A stretch of 64,000 nucleotides of DNA from Ureibacillus aquaedulcis. Lineage in GTDB: Bacteria > Bacillota > Bacilli > Bacillales_A > Planococcaceae. Shown here in pieces: positions 46,348 through 56,108 of the stretch; positions within the stretch are counted from its first letter, which is position 1; each line of letters opens with the position of its first letter. Location: NCBI RefSeq assembly GCF_030418165.1, contig NZ_JAUHTQ010000006.1:1-64000 (forward strand), given 5' to 3'. The notes beneath the pieces are model-generated. The model made no database searches. It was not told the origin of the DNA and saw nothing but the letters and a program-made list of their open reading frames with translations. A program made the position numbers and the translations under genes.

Positions 46348-47154
46348 TTACTGATTTTCCCCTGTTTCAACCTCATATTGTGTAATCCAGTCACTATAGC
46401 TTCCAACATACAGCTTCAAATTTTCATATCCTGAATCTGCCAGGATAGCATATAACGGTGACGCCGTTACACCTGAACCACAATAGACGACAATTTCTTC
46501 ATCGCGCTTGAATTTTTCGACAAGCTGGTCATTGGCATGTAGTTCAGACCCCTGTTTTAATTGCTCCCAGTCAAAATTTTTCGCTGTTGGTATATGGCCC
46601 GCTACTTTGTCTATTGGCTCGTTTTCCCCACGGTATCTTTCATTTGAACGCGCATCCAATAGTACCGCTTTTTGAACTCCATCGACAATATTTTTCACAT
46701 CTGCTCGATTGGAGTAGATTGCATCATTCCAGCCCAGTACCAAATCGGTAACATCATAATTTGACTTTTCTGCTGTGACAGATTTTCCAGCTTCCTTCAA
46801 TGCTTCAAAGCCGCCATTTACAATATAGACATTCGGGAAATTTGCATACTTTAACATCCACCAGGCACGGGCGGCAAAGGGTGCCCCGCCTTGGTCATAA
46901 ATATAAATAATGTCATCATAATTTAAGCCCGATTGTTCAAATAAATGCTGTAGTTGTTCTTTGGAAGGCATTGGATGACGGCCTTCGCTTTTTGTCATTT
47001 CAGATAGATCTTGTTCCAGGTCCCAATGAATCGCACCTTGTATATGGCAATTTTGAAAGGCTTGTTTTCCCCAATTTCGGTCCTGCAAGTCATAACGAGT
47101 ATCGATAAACCTGCCTTCCTTTACGTCCTTTGCAGCAACGAACACTTTTCCCAT
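46348..47154 (-). CDS. sseA: Two-domain sulfurtransferase (rhodanese), SseA type
   Basis: 268 residues with two rhodanese domains: the first inactive (IYIYDQGGAPFAARAWWMLKY), the second with catalytic Cys in VVYCGSGVTASPLYAIL. CGSGVTA is the 3-mercaptopyruvate/thiosulfate sulfurtransferase loop. It begins on the base after the dynA stop (TAAATG) with GGAGG inside dynA, so the pair is co-translated. Confidence 0.9.
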   Translation of the reverse strand: MGKVFVAAKDVKEGRFIDTRYDLQDRNWGKQAFQNCHIQGAIHWDLEQDLSEMTKSEGRHPMPSKEQLQHLFEQSGLNYDDIIYIYDQGGAPFAARAWWMLKYANFPNVYIVNGGFEALKEAGKSVTAEKSNYDVTDLVLGWNDAIYSNRADVKNIVDGVQKAVLLDARSNERYRGENEPIDKVAGHIPTAKNFDWEQLKQGSELHANDQLVEKFKRDEEIVVYCGSGVTASPLYAILADSGYENLKLYVGSYSDWITQYEVETGENQ

Positions 47155-50100
47155 TTATTTTACCTCCGATTTTTGTAAATCATAATAGATAGATTTCCAT
47201 ATCTCTAAGCGATTTACCTCTTCAAGAAGCAATTTTTCTGTTTCAATTTGCTTTAATGCCTGTTTACGCAAATAGATATTCAAGTTTTCTGATTCATGTT
47301 CAATTAAATCAGTTGCCCAATGAGAGATTTTCTCTTTTTCAGCATCGACGTAATTTTGAGCATCCGGTTTCGTTAGTTCTTCCAATGCCAATTTCAGATT
47401 TTCTTTTTCATTTTTCTCAAAAAATGACTTTGCATTTTTAAAGTAAGATTTGACGGAAGCATACTTCTTTTCATCCTCAAAGGGACCTTTAAATTCCAAT
47501 AATTTTGGTTCCTCGGACTCGAATGCCATGAAGGAGAAACTTGGGTTTAACTCTTTTAATGAACGTACTTCCTCTTTGAAACGTTCGATGATTTTCTTTT
47601 GGACAAACTGAGCCAGACGGAAATTCGTTACACGCAGTTCTTGTGCAAAGTCAAAACGTAATGCACTGATCGTTTCCTTCAATGCCTGCTCCAATGCTGT
47701 TTGAACGGGCTTAGAAGAGAAAGTGGAAGGATTATAGCTTTCTCTGAAGAAATCCGGATAACGATAGTAAACGCGCTGCATCACATAGTAAAGCAATTCA
47801 TCCAATTCCTGCTTCATATCACTCTTTAATATGTTGGTCGATGGGCTGCTAAACGCTTTTTGGACATGTTGCTCAAGCTCGGCAAGCTCTTTTAATCGTT
47901 CATCTTTGCGCTTTAAATTCTCTTCTGTTTGCTTGATTAGATCAGCCAGACGTGCTTGTGTTTTCTCAACCTCTTCATGCAAGGCCTGGATTGCAATGGC
48001 TGCTAATTCTTCATTCAAGAAATGATGGAACGAGTGTTCAAATGGCTCCATTCCTGAATTAAGCAAACTGCCTTCTACTTTTTCACGAAGTGCCAGCAAA
48101 CTTGAAACACCAAATAATTTAGGGAAACGGATACCAAAACGTTGTAATTCCGTTTTGACATAGTTTTTCACATCTTCTTCTTCATCTGGTGTAGAAGCCA
48201 GATCGATGGCATTTACAATGAAGAACATTTTATCCAGTTCAAATGCATCCTTCACACGACCTAATTGGATTAAAAATTCACGGTCCGCTTTGGCAAAGGC
48301 ATGATTATAGTACGTGATAAATAAAATCGCATCTGCATTACGGATATAATCAAAGGCAACACCCGTATGGCGGGCATTGATCGAGTCTGCCCCCGGTGTA
48401 TCCACCAAGGTCACACCCATCCTAGTCAACGGGCTATCATAGTAAAAATCAATATTATCTACAAAGCAGGAACGATTCTCTTCAGCTACATATCGTTCAA
48501 ACTCTGAACGCTCTACACGAATGGTTTGACCTAGCTGCGACTCATATGTCTTAAATCCTTGGCTAAATGCCCGGATAAAAGATTTATGAACATTTAATCG
48601 CTCGTCTTTTAATTGTACAGCAAGCCCCTCTTCTGCACGTTCATATGCCTCTTGCAAGGTACGTATAGCAATACCGATTTCCTCATATGAGACTTTGATA
48701 TCTTCCAATAATTGATCGGCTGTTTTTAGATGAACATCCGCTGTTTCATGTGGGTGGTCTTTTGTAACAGGGCGAATTTTATTGATGGCAGCCGTCGTCG
48801 GGTTTGGAGATACAGGCAAAACCTTGGAACCCATTAAAGCATTGGAAAAACTTGATTTCCCCGCACTAAATGCACCAAATAATGCAATTGTAAAATCCTT
48901 TTGCTGCAATCGTTCTACTTTTCTCTGCAGGAACTGGGCTACTTCTTCAAATCCATCCACATTTTTCACTGCATTTGCCGTACGAATAGCGGCCTCAATG
49001 ACTTCCTCGCCTTTTTGAGTTTGAGCCGCCGCTTGCTGGATTTCTGTCGAAGCCACTTCAATTTCGCTTTCCTTCTTCACTAACATGGATGAATCAAATG
49101 GACGAATCTCTTTAAGAGCTTGCTCATAGTCATCTTGCCATTGTTCGAACTGGCGTTTTGCCCCGGAACGCGTATCCTTTGTCGCTGTCGCTATTTCTTT
49201 CTCAGCATTTATTTTATATTTATTTAATTGCTCGATGGATTGGATAGCCTGCACTTTTTCTTTCAGTACTTTTAGCTTGGCTTGAACCGGAGTGGATAAG
49301 CTTTGGGATGCATCCTTTAATACAGCCTCTTGTTGATCCTTCCAGTCATCTGTTGCTGCGATGAAATAACGTTTCGTAGCCTCGGCAACACGATTAGCAA
49401 AATTTAATAAAGCATCCGCTGTAAGAAGTGAACCTTGTTTAATTTCACCTTCGATCAGAGAAAATGGAACATCAAATTGAAGAGCATCAATAATTCCTGC
49501 TCTTTCATCCGTTAATACCCCTACTTCCTTTAGGGATTGCTTCATTAGATTTCTTAAATGTCCAATTATTTGAGATTGCAAGATCACCTTATATTGTTCA
49601 TAAACGTCTTCAATACGGCGTTTCTTTTCTTCTTCTGTTTTCTTTTTAGCAGAGAATAATCCACCAACTTTAAAGCCTTCTTGGGTACTTTCAAGATATG
49701 CACGTAATTTTTCACGGAAATCAGCTGGAATAATCGCTGCGTTATCAAGTAACTCCTTGCGTCGATCTTTAAACGTATCATTCCAAGTTTCACTGGAAAA
49801 TAACTCTGTTTGGAGGTTTAACCTCTCATATTGTTCCAGTAAATCCTGTCGATTTTCCCACTCATCAGTACTCAGGACATTTTCATAATCCGACAGCAGA
49901 GATTGTTTTTCATCCTCCAAGTAAGCAAGATGCTCATTCTGCAGTTTGCGCAATGTATTTTCAGCAGTTGATACAAGCTGATCCTGCCAATCGTTCATCG
50001 AATCCATGACTATTTTCTTTACTGTGTCAAAGTCATTATGAGGGTGGTCAAATTCCCTTAAAGAAGTGAAAAAGATCCCTTTTGGTTCAACTCCCCAAGC

Positions 50101-50778
50101 TGAAAAGGATTGCTGAACGGATTGTTTAAAATCGACAAATGAAAGTTCATTTTCTTTATGTTTATCGATTTGGTTTACAATTAAATATACATTGGGATTG
50201 TATTTCATCAATTGCTTCGTGAATTGAAAATTCAATTCGGATTGTACATGGTTGTAATCCATTGTATAGAAAACCACATCTGCTATATGGAGTGCTGATT
50301 CTGTTGACATTGCATGTGCATCATCCGTGGAGTCAACACCGGGCGTATCCATTACCGTTACACCTGAAGGAAGCGAAGAACCACTATGTCCAATCTCGAT
50401 CTGGGATACAAGCTCACCGTTTTTACTCAATTCCTTTACGGTTTTAAAATCATAGCCAGCTTCAAATTTAACCGGCTTCTCATGATGCATATAGACAATG
50501 GCAAAATCTTCCTCGGATTTATGGACTTTCACGATGTTGGCACTCGTCGGAATTGGACTTGCAGCTAGGATATCCTCACCGGATAGAGCATTGATCATAC
50601 TGGACTTACCTGCCGAGAAATGACCTGCAAAACCGATCACATATTCCTTTTGTAATAATTTCCTTGCAAATAAATGAAGCTTCTCCATACGTTCTGTATC
50701 TTCATTGTTTTGGTAGATTATGTATTGTATCGCAGATTGTTGTAATAATTTCTCTAATTTTTCTTCAAAAGAACTCAT
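47155..50778 (-). CDS. dynA: Double dynamin-like GTPase DynA
   Basis: 1207 residues, a head-to-tail fusion of two bacterial dynamins as in B. subtilis DynA (YpbR). GTPase 1: P-loop GHFSAGKSS at 52-60, MDTPGVDSTDD, IVNQIDKH. GTPase 2 (second half): GAFSAGKSSFSNAL, VDTPGADSINARH, IVNAIDLAS. Long coiled-coil stalks follow each. Known family role: nucleotide-independent membrane tethering and fusion, membrane repair under antibiotic or phage stress. Both G domains look complete. Confidence 0.95.
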   Translation of the reverse strand: MSSFEEKLEKLLQQSAIQYIIYQNNEDTERMEKLHLFARKLLQKEYVIGFAGHFSAGKSSMINALSGEDILAASPIPTSANIVKVHKSEEDFAIVYMHHEKPVKFEAGYDFKTVKELSKNGELVSQIEIGHSGSSLPSGVTVMDTPGVDSTDDAHAMSTESALHIADVVFYTMDYNHVQSELNFQFTKQLMKYNPNVYLIVNQIDKHKENELSFVDFKQSVQQSFSAWGVEPKGIFFTSLREFDHPHNDFDTVKKIVMDSMNDWQDQLVSTAENTLRKLQNEHLAYLEDEKQSLLSDYENVLSTDEWENRQDLLEQYERLNLQTELFSSETWNDTFKDRRKELLDNAAIIPADFREKLRAYLESTQEGFKVGGLFSAKKKTEEEKKRRIEDVYEQYKVILQSQIIGHLRNLMKQSLKEVGVLTDERAGIIDALQFDVPFSLIEGEIKQGSLLTADALLNFANRVAEATKRYFIAATDDWKDQQEAVLKDASQSLSTPVQAKLKVLKEKVQAIQSIEQLNKYKINAEKEIATATKDTRSGAKRQFEQWQDDYEQALKEIRPFDSSMLVKKESEIEVASTEIQQAAAQTQKGEEVIEAAIRTANAVKNVDGFEEVAQFLQRKVERLQQKDFTIALFGAFSAGKSSFSNALMGSKVLPVSPNPTTAAINKIRPVTKDHPHETADVHLKTADQLLEDIKVSYEEIGIAIRTLQEAYERAEEGLAVQLKDERLNVHKSFIRAFSQGFKTYESQLGQTIRVERSEFERYVAEENRSCFVDNIDFYYDSPLTRMGVTLVDTPGADSINARHTGVAFDYIRNADAILFITYYNHAFAKADREFLIQLGRVKDAFELDKMFFIVNAIDLASTPDEEEDVKNYVKTELQRFGIRFPKLFGVSSLLALREKVEGSLLNSGMEPFEHSFHHFLNEELAAIAIQALHEEVEKTQARLADLIKQTEENLKRKDERLKELAELEQHVQKAFSSPSTNILKSDMKQELDELLYYVMQRVYYRYPDFFRESYNPSTFSSKPVQTALEQALKETISALRFDFAQELRVTNFRLAQFVQKKIIERFKEEVRSLKELNPSFSFMAFESEEPKLLEFKGPFEDEKKYASVKSYFKNAKSFFEKNEKENLKLALEELTKPDAQNYVDAEKEKISHWATDLIEHESENLNIYLRKQALKQIETEKLLLEEVNRLEIWKSIYYDLQKSEVK

Positions 50779-50950
50779 GCAAATAAATACCCCTTTGCCT
50801 CATTTTTGTCACAATTATATACTATTATGATTAAATAATAAAATCGATGAAAAAGAAAGAATGAAAGAGGAATTTTTTAAATATTAAATAGAAAGATTAC
50901 TGGAGGATTGTTTTTAAGGAGCTAGTAAGGATAGGAATGGGGGCAGTTAA

Positions 50951-51034
50951 TTAGGATTTTATCGTATTCTTCACTAAATACGTACCTATACCTGCGTAAA
51001 TCACAATTGTTAAACCAACAAATAAATAAACCAT
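50951..51034 (-). CDS. 27-residue single-helix membrane protein under a Fur box
   Basis: MVYLFVGLTIVIYAGIG then TYLVKNTIKS: one hydrophobic helix with a basic tail. Strong ribosome site AGGGGGAG before the ATG. A promoter with perfect -10 and a 16/19 Fur-box match lies immediately upstream, which makes a chance ORF unlikely. Not recognised. Confidence 0.65.
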   Translation of the reverse strand: MVYLFVGLTIVIYAGIGTYLVKNTIKS

Positions 51035-51047
51035 TTGTCTCCCCCTC

Positions 51048-51102
51048 AATAATGAGAATCATTTTCACTTACTATTATAATATACAATATAACACCTCAC
51101 AA
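51048..51102 (-). promoter_or_regulatory. Promoter and Fur box of the 27-residue ORF
   Basis: Minus strand: -35 TTGTGA (51102-51097), 17-base spacer, -10 TATAAT (51079-51074), predicted start near 51067. Fur-box match AATAATGAGAATCATTTTC (51048-51066) agrees with GATAATGATAATCATTATC at 16 of 19 positions and covers +1 onward, a repression geometry. Confidence 0.75.
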
Positions 51103-51207
51103 GTTAAATGAAAACGGGTACATTGGTATAGTTTGTAATTATTTTACATGTACTAATGTACTATCAACATGGTAATATGGAAAAAAAGCCGTAAAAGGTG
51201 TGATTCA

Positions 51208-51663
51208 ATGAATAATTCGCTACATATACAAGCCATTTTGAATGGATCAATCCATTCTTTAAAAAGCATTCTTCCCATGGAATTGGATATTCAATCCCCT
51301 TCTCTTTTGACAGAGCCCTTTATTCAGCAAGAAATGGGCGTTTTAATTGGATTGATTGGTGACATAAAAGGAAGAATCATTATCGATAGTACAGCGTTAT
51401 CCTTTAGTGCCATTGGAGCAAAAATGTTCGGCATGCCACTTGAAGGCGAGATGCTGGAATCCTTTACCGGGGAGCTTGGGAATATGTTTGCCGGTAATCT
51501 ATGTACCCATATTGGTCAACAATCTTTAAATGTTGATATTACTACCCCAACGGTGATGGTTGGAAATACAAAGCTCCTTGGATTTGAGAAGGTTTTAAAG
51601 CTGCCGACAATCATCGAAGAAGTTGGGACACTTACAATTTTATTTACAATTGACGAAGAATAA
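51208..51663 (+). CDS. cheX: CheX-like chemotaxis phosphatase-family protein
   Basis: 151 residues from ATG 51208 (AAAAGGTG upstream; an earlier in-frame ATG at 51169 lacks a site). SFTGELGNMFAGNLCTHIGQ holds the conserved Glu and Asn of the CheC/CheX CheY-P phosphatase motif; MGVLIGLIGDIKGRIIIDST is the family core strand. No chemotaxis operon is near, so it may act on another response regulator. Confidence 0.82.
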   Translation: MNNSLHIQAILNGSIHSLKSILPMELDIQSPSLLTEPFIQQEMGVLIGLIGDIKGRIIIDSTALSFSAIGAKMFGMPLEGEMLESFTGELGNMFAGNLCTHIGQQSLNVDITTPTVMVGNTKLLGFEKVLKLPTIIEEVGTLTILFTIDEE

Positions 51664-52056
51664 TTAATTCATCAAATACATAATGCAGAATAATAATTTG
51701 TACATATAATTGAAGTCGATCAGGAGATCGATTTCTATCTTAGTAACACGCCAATGTTAAAGTTGGGCGTGTTTTTTTACGTTTTTTCACTTCGCTAACG
51801 TGACTTGGCTGTGGAAGTCTTATAGTGGAAATCCGGGCTTCTGTTGTACCTTGTTCTCAGATAGAAAGTTTATTCAATTCCCTTCTTATTCTAGTGATTA
51901 AAAGCTTATTTACCCCTTCTTGCAATTTTGAATTTCCTATCCAAAGGAGCTTCAACCTATTAAGAACTGTCTCCCGCTAGTCCCATAGCCACCCTTTTGA
52001 TTAATGGCCACAGTAAATTATACCTTCACATTACGTTCACATTTTAACGCCATATA
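51664..52056. other. Spacer between cheX and the oxidase operon
   Basis: Contains the cheX terminator (51745-51778) and otherwise no gene, repeat or RNA that I can support. Confidence 0.5.
51745..51778 (+). terminator. cheX terminator
   Basis: Stem AACACGCC / GGCGTGTT followed by a T run. Confidence 0.82.
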
Positions 52057-52072
52057 TGTGATTTTTATCACA
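52057..52072 (+). promoter_or_regulatory. FNR/CRP-type box upstream of the ba3 oxidase operon
   Basis: TGTGA-TTTTTA-TCACA, a perfect match to the Fnr/Crp-family half sites. A TATATA/TATATG -10 candidate at 52090-52097 would place the box centre about 38-40 bases before the start site, close to class II activator geometry. Confidence 0.65.
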
Positions 52073-52148
52073 TCATAGCAAATCAATTTTATATATGATT
52101 TGGTTGTAAATTATTTAATATTTATTTCTTCACTTAGGAGGGAGAATC

Positions 52149-52274
52149 ATGGCAAACCACAAAAAAACGTCAGATGATAATTTAAAAGGAACACTTTATG
52201 CTACTTTTGGCATTGGGATTATCATTATTGTCATCTGGGCTCTTTGCTTCAATTTATTCATTGATCGTTTTTAA
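52149..52274 (+). CDS. Cytochrome c oxidase subunit IIa (ba3 type)
   Basis: 41 residues: hydrophilic start MANHKKTSDDNLKGTLYATF, then one helix (GIGIIIIVIWALCFNLFI). This is the single-helix subunit IIa of ba3-type oxidases, located just before subunit II as expected. AGGAGGGAG ribosome site. Easily missed because of its size. Confidence 0.85.
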   Translation: MANHKKTSDDNLKGTLYATFGIGIIIIVIWALCFNLFIDRF

Positions 52275-52307
52275 CTAAATTTATATATTCTCTAGGAGGG
52301 AATTTAC

Positions 52308-52805
52308 ATGCACATACACAAGTATGAGAAATGGTGGCTTGTATTCGGTACATCGACACTCATTATATTTCTGATAATAATCGGTGTGAGCGCATTCCAT
52401 GCGGGTGCACACCCGAATAATTCAAAATGGACAATCGACTATGAAAAAGTGGATGAGATTGCTCCATTTGACAACCCAGGTGTCCATAAAGTAGAAGGAA
52501 AAGACTGGGACTATGAAGTGGTTTTGGTTGCTTCTGCATTTAGCTATACTCCAATGGAGATCGAAGTGCCAGTCGGCTCCAAAGTAAGGTTTGTAGCTAC
52601 TACGAAAGACGTTATACACGGATTTGAGGTTGCAGGGACAAACATTAATATGATGCTTGAACCCGGCTATGTTTCCGAACTCGTTACTACCGTAGATAAA
52701 GCTGGCGAATTTACAATCGTATGTAATGAATATTGCGGTATTGGACACGCAATGATGTATTCTACACTAAAGGTGGTGGACGCTGATGACAACAGCAGTC
52801 ACTAA
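52308..52805 (+). CDS. cbaB: Cytochrome c oxidase subunit II, ba3 type
   Basis: 165 residues. One N-terminal helix (WWLVFGTSTLIIFLIIIGV) then a cupredoxin domain with the CuA ligands: His in VIHGFEVAGTNI, and CNEYCGIGHAMM (two Cys, His, Met). Accepts electrons from cytochrome c outside the membrane. Its end overlaps subunit I by 20 bases. Confidence 0.92.
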   Translation: MHIHKYEKWWLVFGTSTLIIFLIIIGVSAFHAGAHPNNSKWTIDYEKVDEIAPFDNPGVHKVEGKDWDYEVVLVASAFSYTPMEIEVPVGSKVRFVATTKDVIHGFEVAGTNINMMLEPGYVSELVTTVDKAGEFTIVCNEYCGIGHAMMYSTLKVVDADDNSSH

Positions 52806-54504
52806 TAAAGAAATTATTAAAGAAAAACAATTGCCAAAAGGAAAAAATTTAACAACAAAAGATCGTTTAATCAAAGTTGACCGCAAGGATGCGAAGTTAG
52901 CATTAGCACATATGTATGTAGCATTTACTGCTCTTTTAGTTGGTGGTCTTGCCGGTCTTTTACAGGTATTTGTACGATCAGGTGCATTCCAGTTGCCATT
53001 CGGCATCGGATATTACCAAATACTTACAGTTCATGGTGTACTATTGGGACTTATTTTAACAACATACTTCATTATGGGCTTCCAATTAGCTGCAGTAAGC
53101 CGTACTGCGGGTGCCCTTTCAAATACACAACGCAAATTAGGCTGGATTGGTTTCTGGTTAATGACAATCGGTACGGTAGCAGCTGCAACAATGGTGCTGC
53201 TTAATGAAGCTTCTGTACTTTATACTTTCTATGCTCCACTTCAAGCACACTGGATTTTCTATGCCGGTCTTGCTCTGGTTGTTGTTGGCTCATGGATTGA
53301 AGGTCTTTCTCAAATTATGAGATATGTACAATGGCGCAAAGAAAATAAGGGTCAGACTTCACCTCTTCTGGCTTTCATGGCTGTCGTAAATAACCTTATG
53401 TGGTTTGTAGCCTCTTTAGGGGTTGCTATTGAGGTATTATTCCAATTACTTCCTTGGTCATTAGGGTTAGTGGAACGTATTGATGTATTATTATCACGTA
53501 CATTATTCTGGTATTTCGGCCATGCTCTTGTATACTTCTGGTTATTGCCTGCTTATATGGTATGGTATGTAGTTATTCCAAAAGTAATTGGAGGTAAACT
53601 TTTCTCCGATGCATTGGCTAGATTATCATTTATGCTATTCCTATTATTCTCTATTCCTGTGGGAGTTCACCACCAATTAACGGAACCAGGGATTGATGGC
53701 TTCTGGAAATTCCTGCAAGTTGTATTAACATTCTTTGTAATCGTTCCGTCTCTTATGACAGCCTTCTCCATGTTTGCTACATTTGAATTGCGTGGACGTG
53801 AATTAGGCGGTAAAGGCGTTTTAGGATGGTTTAGACAATTACCTTGGAAAGATAGTCGTTTCTTGGTTCCATTCATTGGAATGGTTGCATTCATACCTGG
53901 TGGGGCTGGCGGTATTGTGAACGCTTCTTACCAAATGAATCAATTAATCCATAACACAATCTGGGTTACAGGCCACTTCCACTTAACAATTGCAACAGCT
54001 GTTGTACTAACTTATTTTGGTGCTGCTTTCTGGTTAATCCCCCATTTAACTGGGCGAACGTTAACAAGCAGAATGAATAGCCTGGCCAATACAGCAGGTA
54101 TTCTATGGGCAGTTGGTATGTTCATCATGTCCGGTGCTATGCATATCGCAGGATTGCTTGGTGCACCCCGTCGTTCCGAGTACTCTACTTATGGTGGATC
54201 TGAGCAGGCAGCTGAATGGATTTCTTATCAGTTTGCACAAGCAATTGGAGGTACTATTTTATTCATCTCCATCCTGGTAATCATCGGTGTGGTTGTTAAC
54301 CTATTATGGTTTGCACCTAAAGGAGAAGAAGAATTCCCTGTTGCGGAAGTTGCTGAAGGTGGCGGCAGCACACCGGCAATTTTAGAGAACTTTAAAGTAT
54401 GGGGAGTTATTCTAGTTGCATTAATCCTAATCGCTTATACGTTCCCTATCTTCGATATCCTTAGTAACTCACCTGCTGGTTCAACAGGATTTAAATTATG
54501 GTAA
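52786..54504 (+). CDS. cbaA: Cytochrome c oxidase subunit I, b(o/a)3 type
   Basis: 572 residues, about 13 membrane helices. Haem/CuB ligands: His in TVHGVLLGLILTTYFI, WYFGHALVYFWLLPAYMVWY (CuB His and Tyr), VGVHHQLTEPG (His pair), VTGHFHLTIATAVV (haem His pair). Belongs to the B-type haem-copper oxidases, with high oxygen affinity and one main proton channel. With subunits II and IIa it forms a proton-pumping terminal oxidase. Confidence 0.93.
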   Translation: MTTAVTNKEIIKEKQLPKGKNLTTKDRLIKVDRKDAKLALAHMYVAFTALLVGGLAGLLQVFVRSGAFQLPFGIGYYQILTVHGVLLGLILTTYFIMGFQLAAVSRTAGALSNTQRKLGWIGFWLMTIGTVAAATMVLLNEASVLYTFYAPLQAHWIFYAGLALVVVGSWIEGLSQIMRYVQWRKENKGQTSPLLAFMAVVNNLMWFVASLGVAIEVLFQLLPWSLGLVERIDVLLSRTLFWYFGHALVYFWLLPAYMVWYVVIPKVIGGKLFSDALARLSFMLFLLFSIPVGVHHQLTEPGIDGFWKFLQVVLTFFVIVPSLMTAFSMFATFELRGRELGGKGVLGWFRQLPWKDSRFLVPFIGMVAFIPGGAGGIVNASYQMNQLIHNTIWVTGHFHLTIATAVVLTYFGAAFWLIPHLTGRTLTSRMNSLANTAGILWAVGMFIMSGAMHIAGLLGAPRRSEYSTYGGSEQAAEWISYQFAQAIGGTILFISILVIIGVVVNLLWFAPKGEEEFPVAEVAEGGGSTPAILENFKVWGVILVALILIAYTFPIFDILSNSPAGSTGFKLW

Positions 54505-54515
54505 GATAAAAATTA

Positions 54516-54556
54516 AACAACCTCTCCCCTAATCCTTGGGAGAGGTTGTTGTTTTT
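54516..54556 (+). terminator. Terminator of the oxidase operon
   Basis: Stem AACAACCTCTCCC / GGGAGAGGTTGTT then G and T5. Confidence 0.88.
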
Positions 54557-54615
54557 ATTCTCACAATTTATTCAGCAATACCCTTAATCTATTAGAGCTG
54601 TTTTTTTAAAATTAG

Positions 54616-56091
54616 TTAATTCACACTCTCCTTCAATCGTTTCTTATCGATTTTTCCTACATGCGTTTTCGGTAATTCATCAAGAAACAAAACCTTTTTT
54701 GGAACTTTATAAGTGCCCAGTTGTTCACGGCAATAATTTTGTATTTCGCTTTCAGAGCAAACCCAATTACTTGAAGAAACAATAAACGCTGTCACGACTT
54801 CTCCCCACTTTTCATCTCTTATTCCAACAACCGCTACTTCCCTTACATGGGGATGATTCACGATACATTGTTCTACTTCCAAGGGATATACATTTTCCCC
54901 GCCTGTAATAATCATATCTTTGCTTCGGCCAACAATGAAAACATCGCCATCTCCATCGACTTTGGCCAGATCTCCAGTTTTCAGCCAGCCATCTATTATG
55001 GCGTTTTTTGTCTCTTCAGCATTATTCCAATACTCCGTGAACATGTGCCTTCCTTTTATATATAACTCTCCAACCTCCCCTACTTTGCAGATAGCCCCGT
55101 TTTTATTTTTAATTCGAATCGAATTAAACATCATGCTTTTCCCTACAGATCCCGGCTTTTTAGCCGCATCATCCGAATCGATATAAAAATTGTTTGGTCC
55201 GGCTTCTGTTAAACCATATCCTTCTTTGAACTTTAATCCTTTTTTTATAAAATGGCTGTAAATGGTTTGAGGACATGGAGCTCCTCCAGATAGAAATACT
55301 TTAACTGTTGGAAAGCTTGCATGCTGGAAATAGTCTGTTTCGATCATTGATTGGTACATTGTCGGCACAAACAGAGAGATGGTGGATTGATAATCGTTCA
55401 CTGACCGAATGGCTTCCTCGGCGTCAAACTTATTGCCGACTACTACCGTTCCACCGCACATCAAGATGGGAATGGATAAAGCATTAAGCCCTCCGGTATG
55501 AAAAAGCGGCATATAATTGACCGTGCAATCTTCGCAGCTTAAGTTCCAACTCAAAATCGTATTGAGTGCATTCCAATTCACGGCATCAAATGATAGCAAG
55601 ACACCTTTTGGGTTACCCATCGTCCCACCCGTATAAATCATTAACCACGGATCAGTTGATTGCCATTGGGGAGTAGGATTAAATTCTGGGGAATCAACTG
55701 AAAAATCGGATGGAATCCGAACAAGTTTTTCCTTAAATATTTCCTCCCCTAAATTATGGAATTCCTCATCTGTTATAAGGATTGATGGACTGCTATCATT
55801 TAGAATCGAAATAAGCTCCCGCTTGCTTAACCGCCAATTTAACGGAACGTAAATGAACCCACCCAACCCGCAGGCGAATAGAATTGGAAAAATATCAATG
55901 CTATTTTCTGCCAGTAAGGCAACCCGGTTTCCTTTCTTTATCCCTTCATTCCTTAGATAGCACAACCATTTCAATGATTCATTCGATAATTCTTCGTAGC
56001 TCCATTTCCTCTTTGTCTGAATGTCAATGAGGGCTATTTTAGAAGGGGTTAAGCTCGCTCTATCTAATATCCAAGTTTGTTCATTTTGCAA
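54616..56091 (-). CDS. Acyl-CoA ligase (AMP-forming)
   Basis: 491 residues from TTG 56091, chosen because GGGAGGG lies 8 bases upstream and before it only overlapping GTG/ATG without sites occur. ANL-superfamily enzyme: P-loop MIYTGGTMGNPKGVLL, GYGLTEAGPNN, GDLAKVDGDGDVFIVGRSKDMIITGGENVYP, and catalytic Lys in THVGKIDKK. Activates a carboxylate to its CoA thioester. Last gene of the liv-type operon; substrate unknown, presumably what the transporter brings in. Confidence 0.88.
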   Translation of the reverse strand: MQNEQTWILDRASLTPSKIALIDIQTKRKWSYEELSNESLKWLCYLRNEGIKKGNRVALLAENSIDIFPILFACGLGGFIYVPLNWRLSKRELISILNDSSPSILITDEEFHNLGEEIFKEKLVRIPSDFSVDSPEFNPTPQWQSTDPWLMIYTGGTMGNPKGVLLSFDAVNWNALNTILSWNLSCEDCTVNYMPLFHTGGLNALSIPILMCGGTVVVGNKFDAEEAIRSVNDYQSTISLFVPTMYQSMIETDYFQHASFPTVKVFLSGGAPCPQTIYSHFIKKGLKFKEGYGLTEAGPNNFYIDSDDAAKKPGSVGKSMMFNSIRIKNKNGAICKVGEVGELYIKGRHMFTEYWNNAEETKNAIIDGWLKTGDLAKVDGDGDVFIVGRSKDMIITGGENVYPLEVEQCIVNHPHVREVAVVGIRDEKWGEVVTAFIVSSSNWVCSESEIQNYCREQLGTYKVPKKVLFLDELPKTHVGKIDKKRLKESVN

Positions 56092-56108
56092 CGCGTTTCC
56101 CTCCCACA

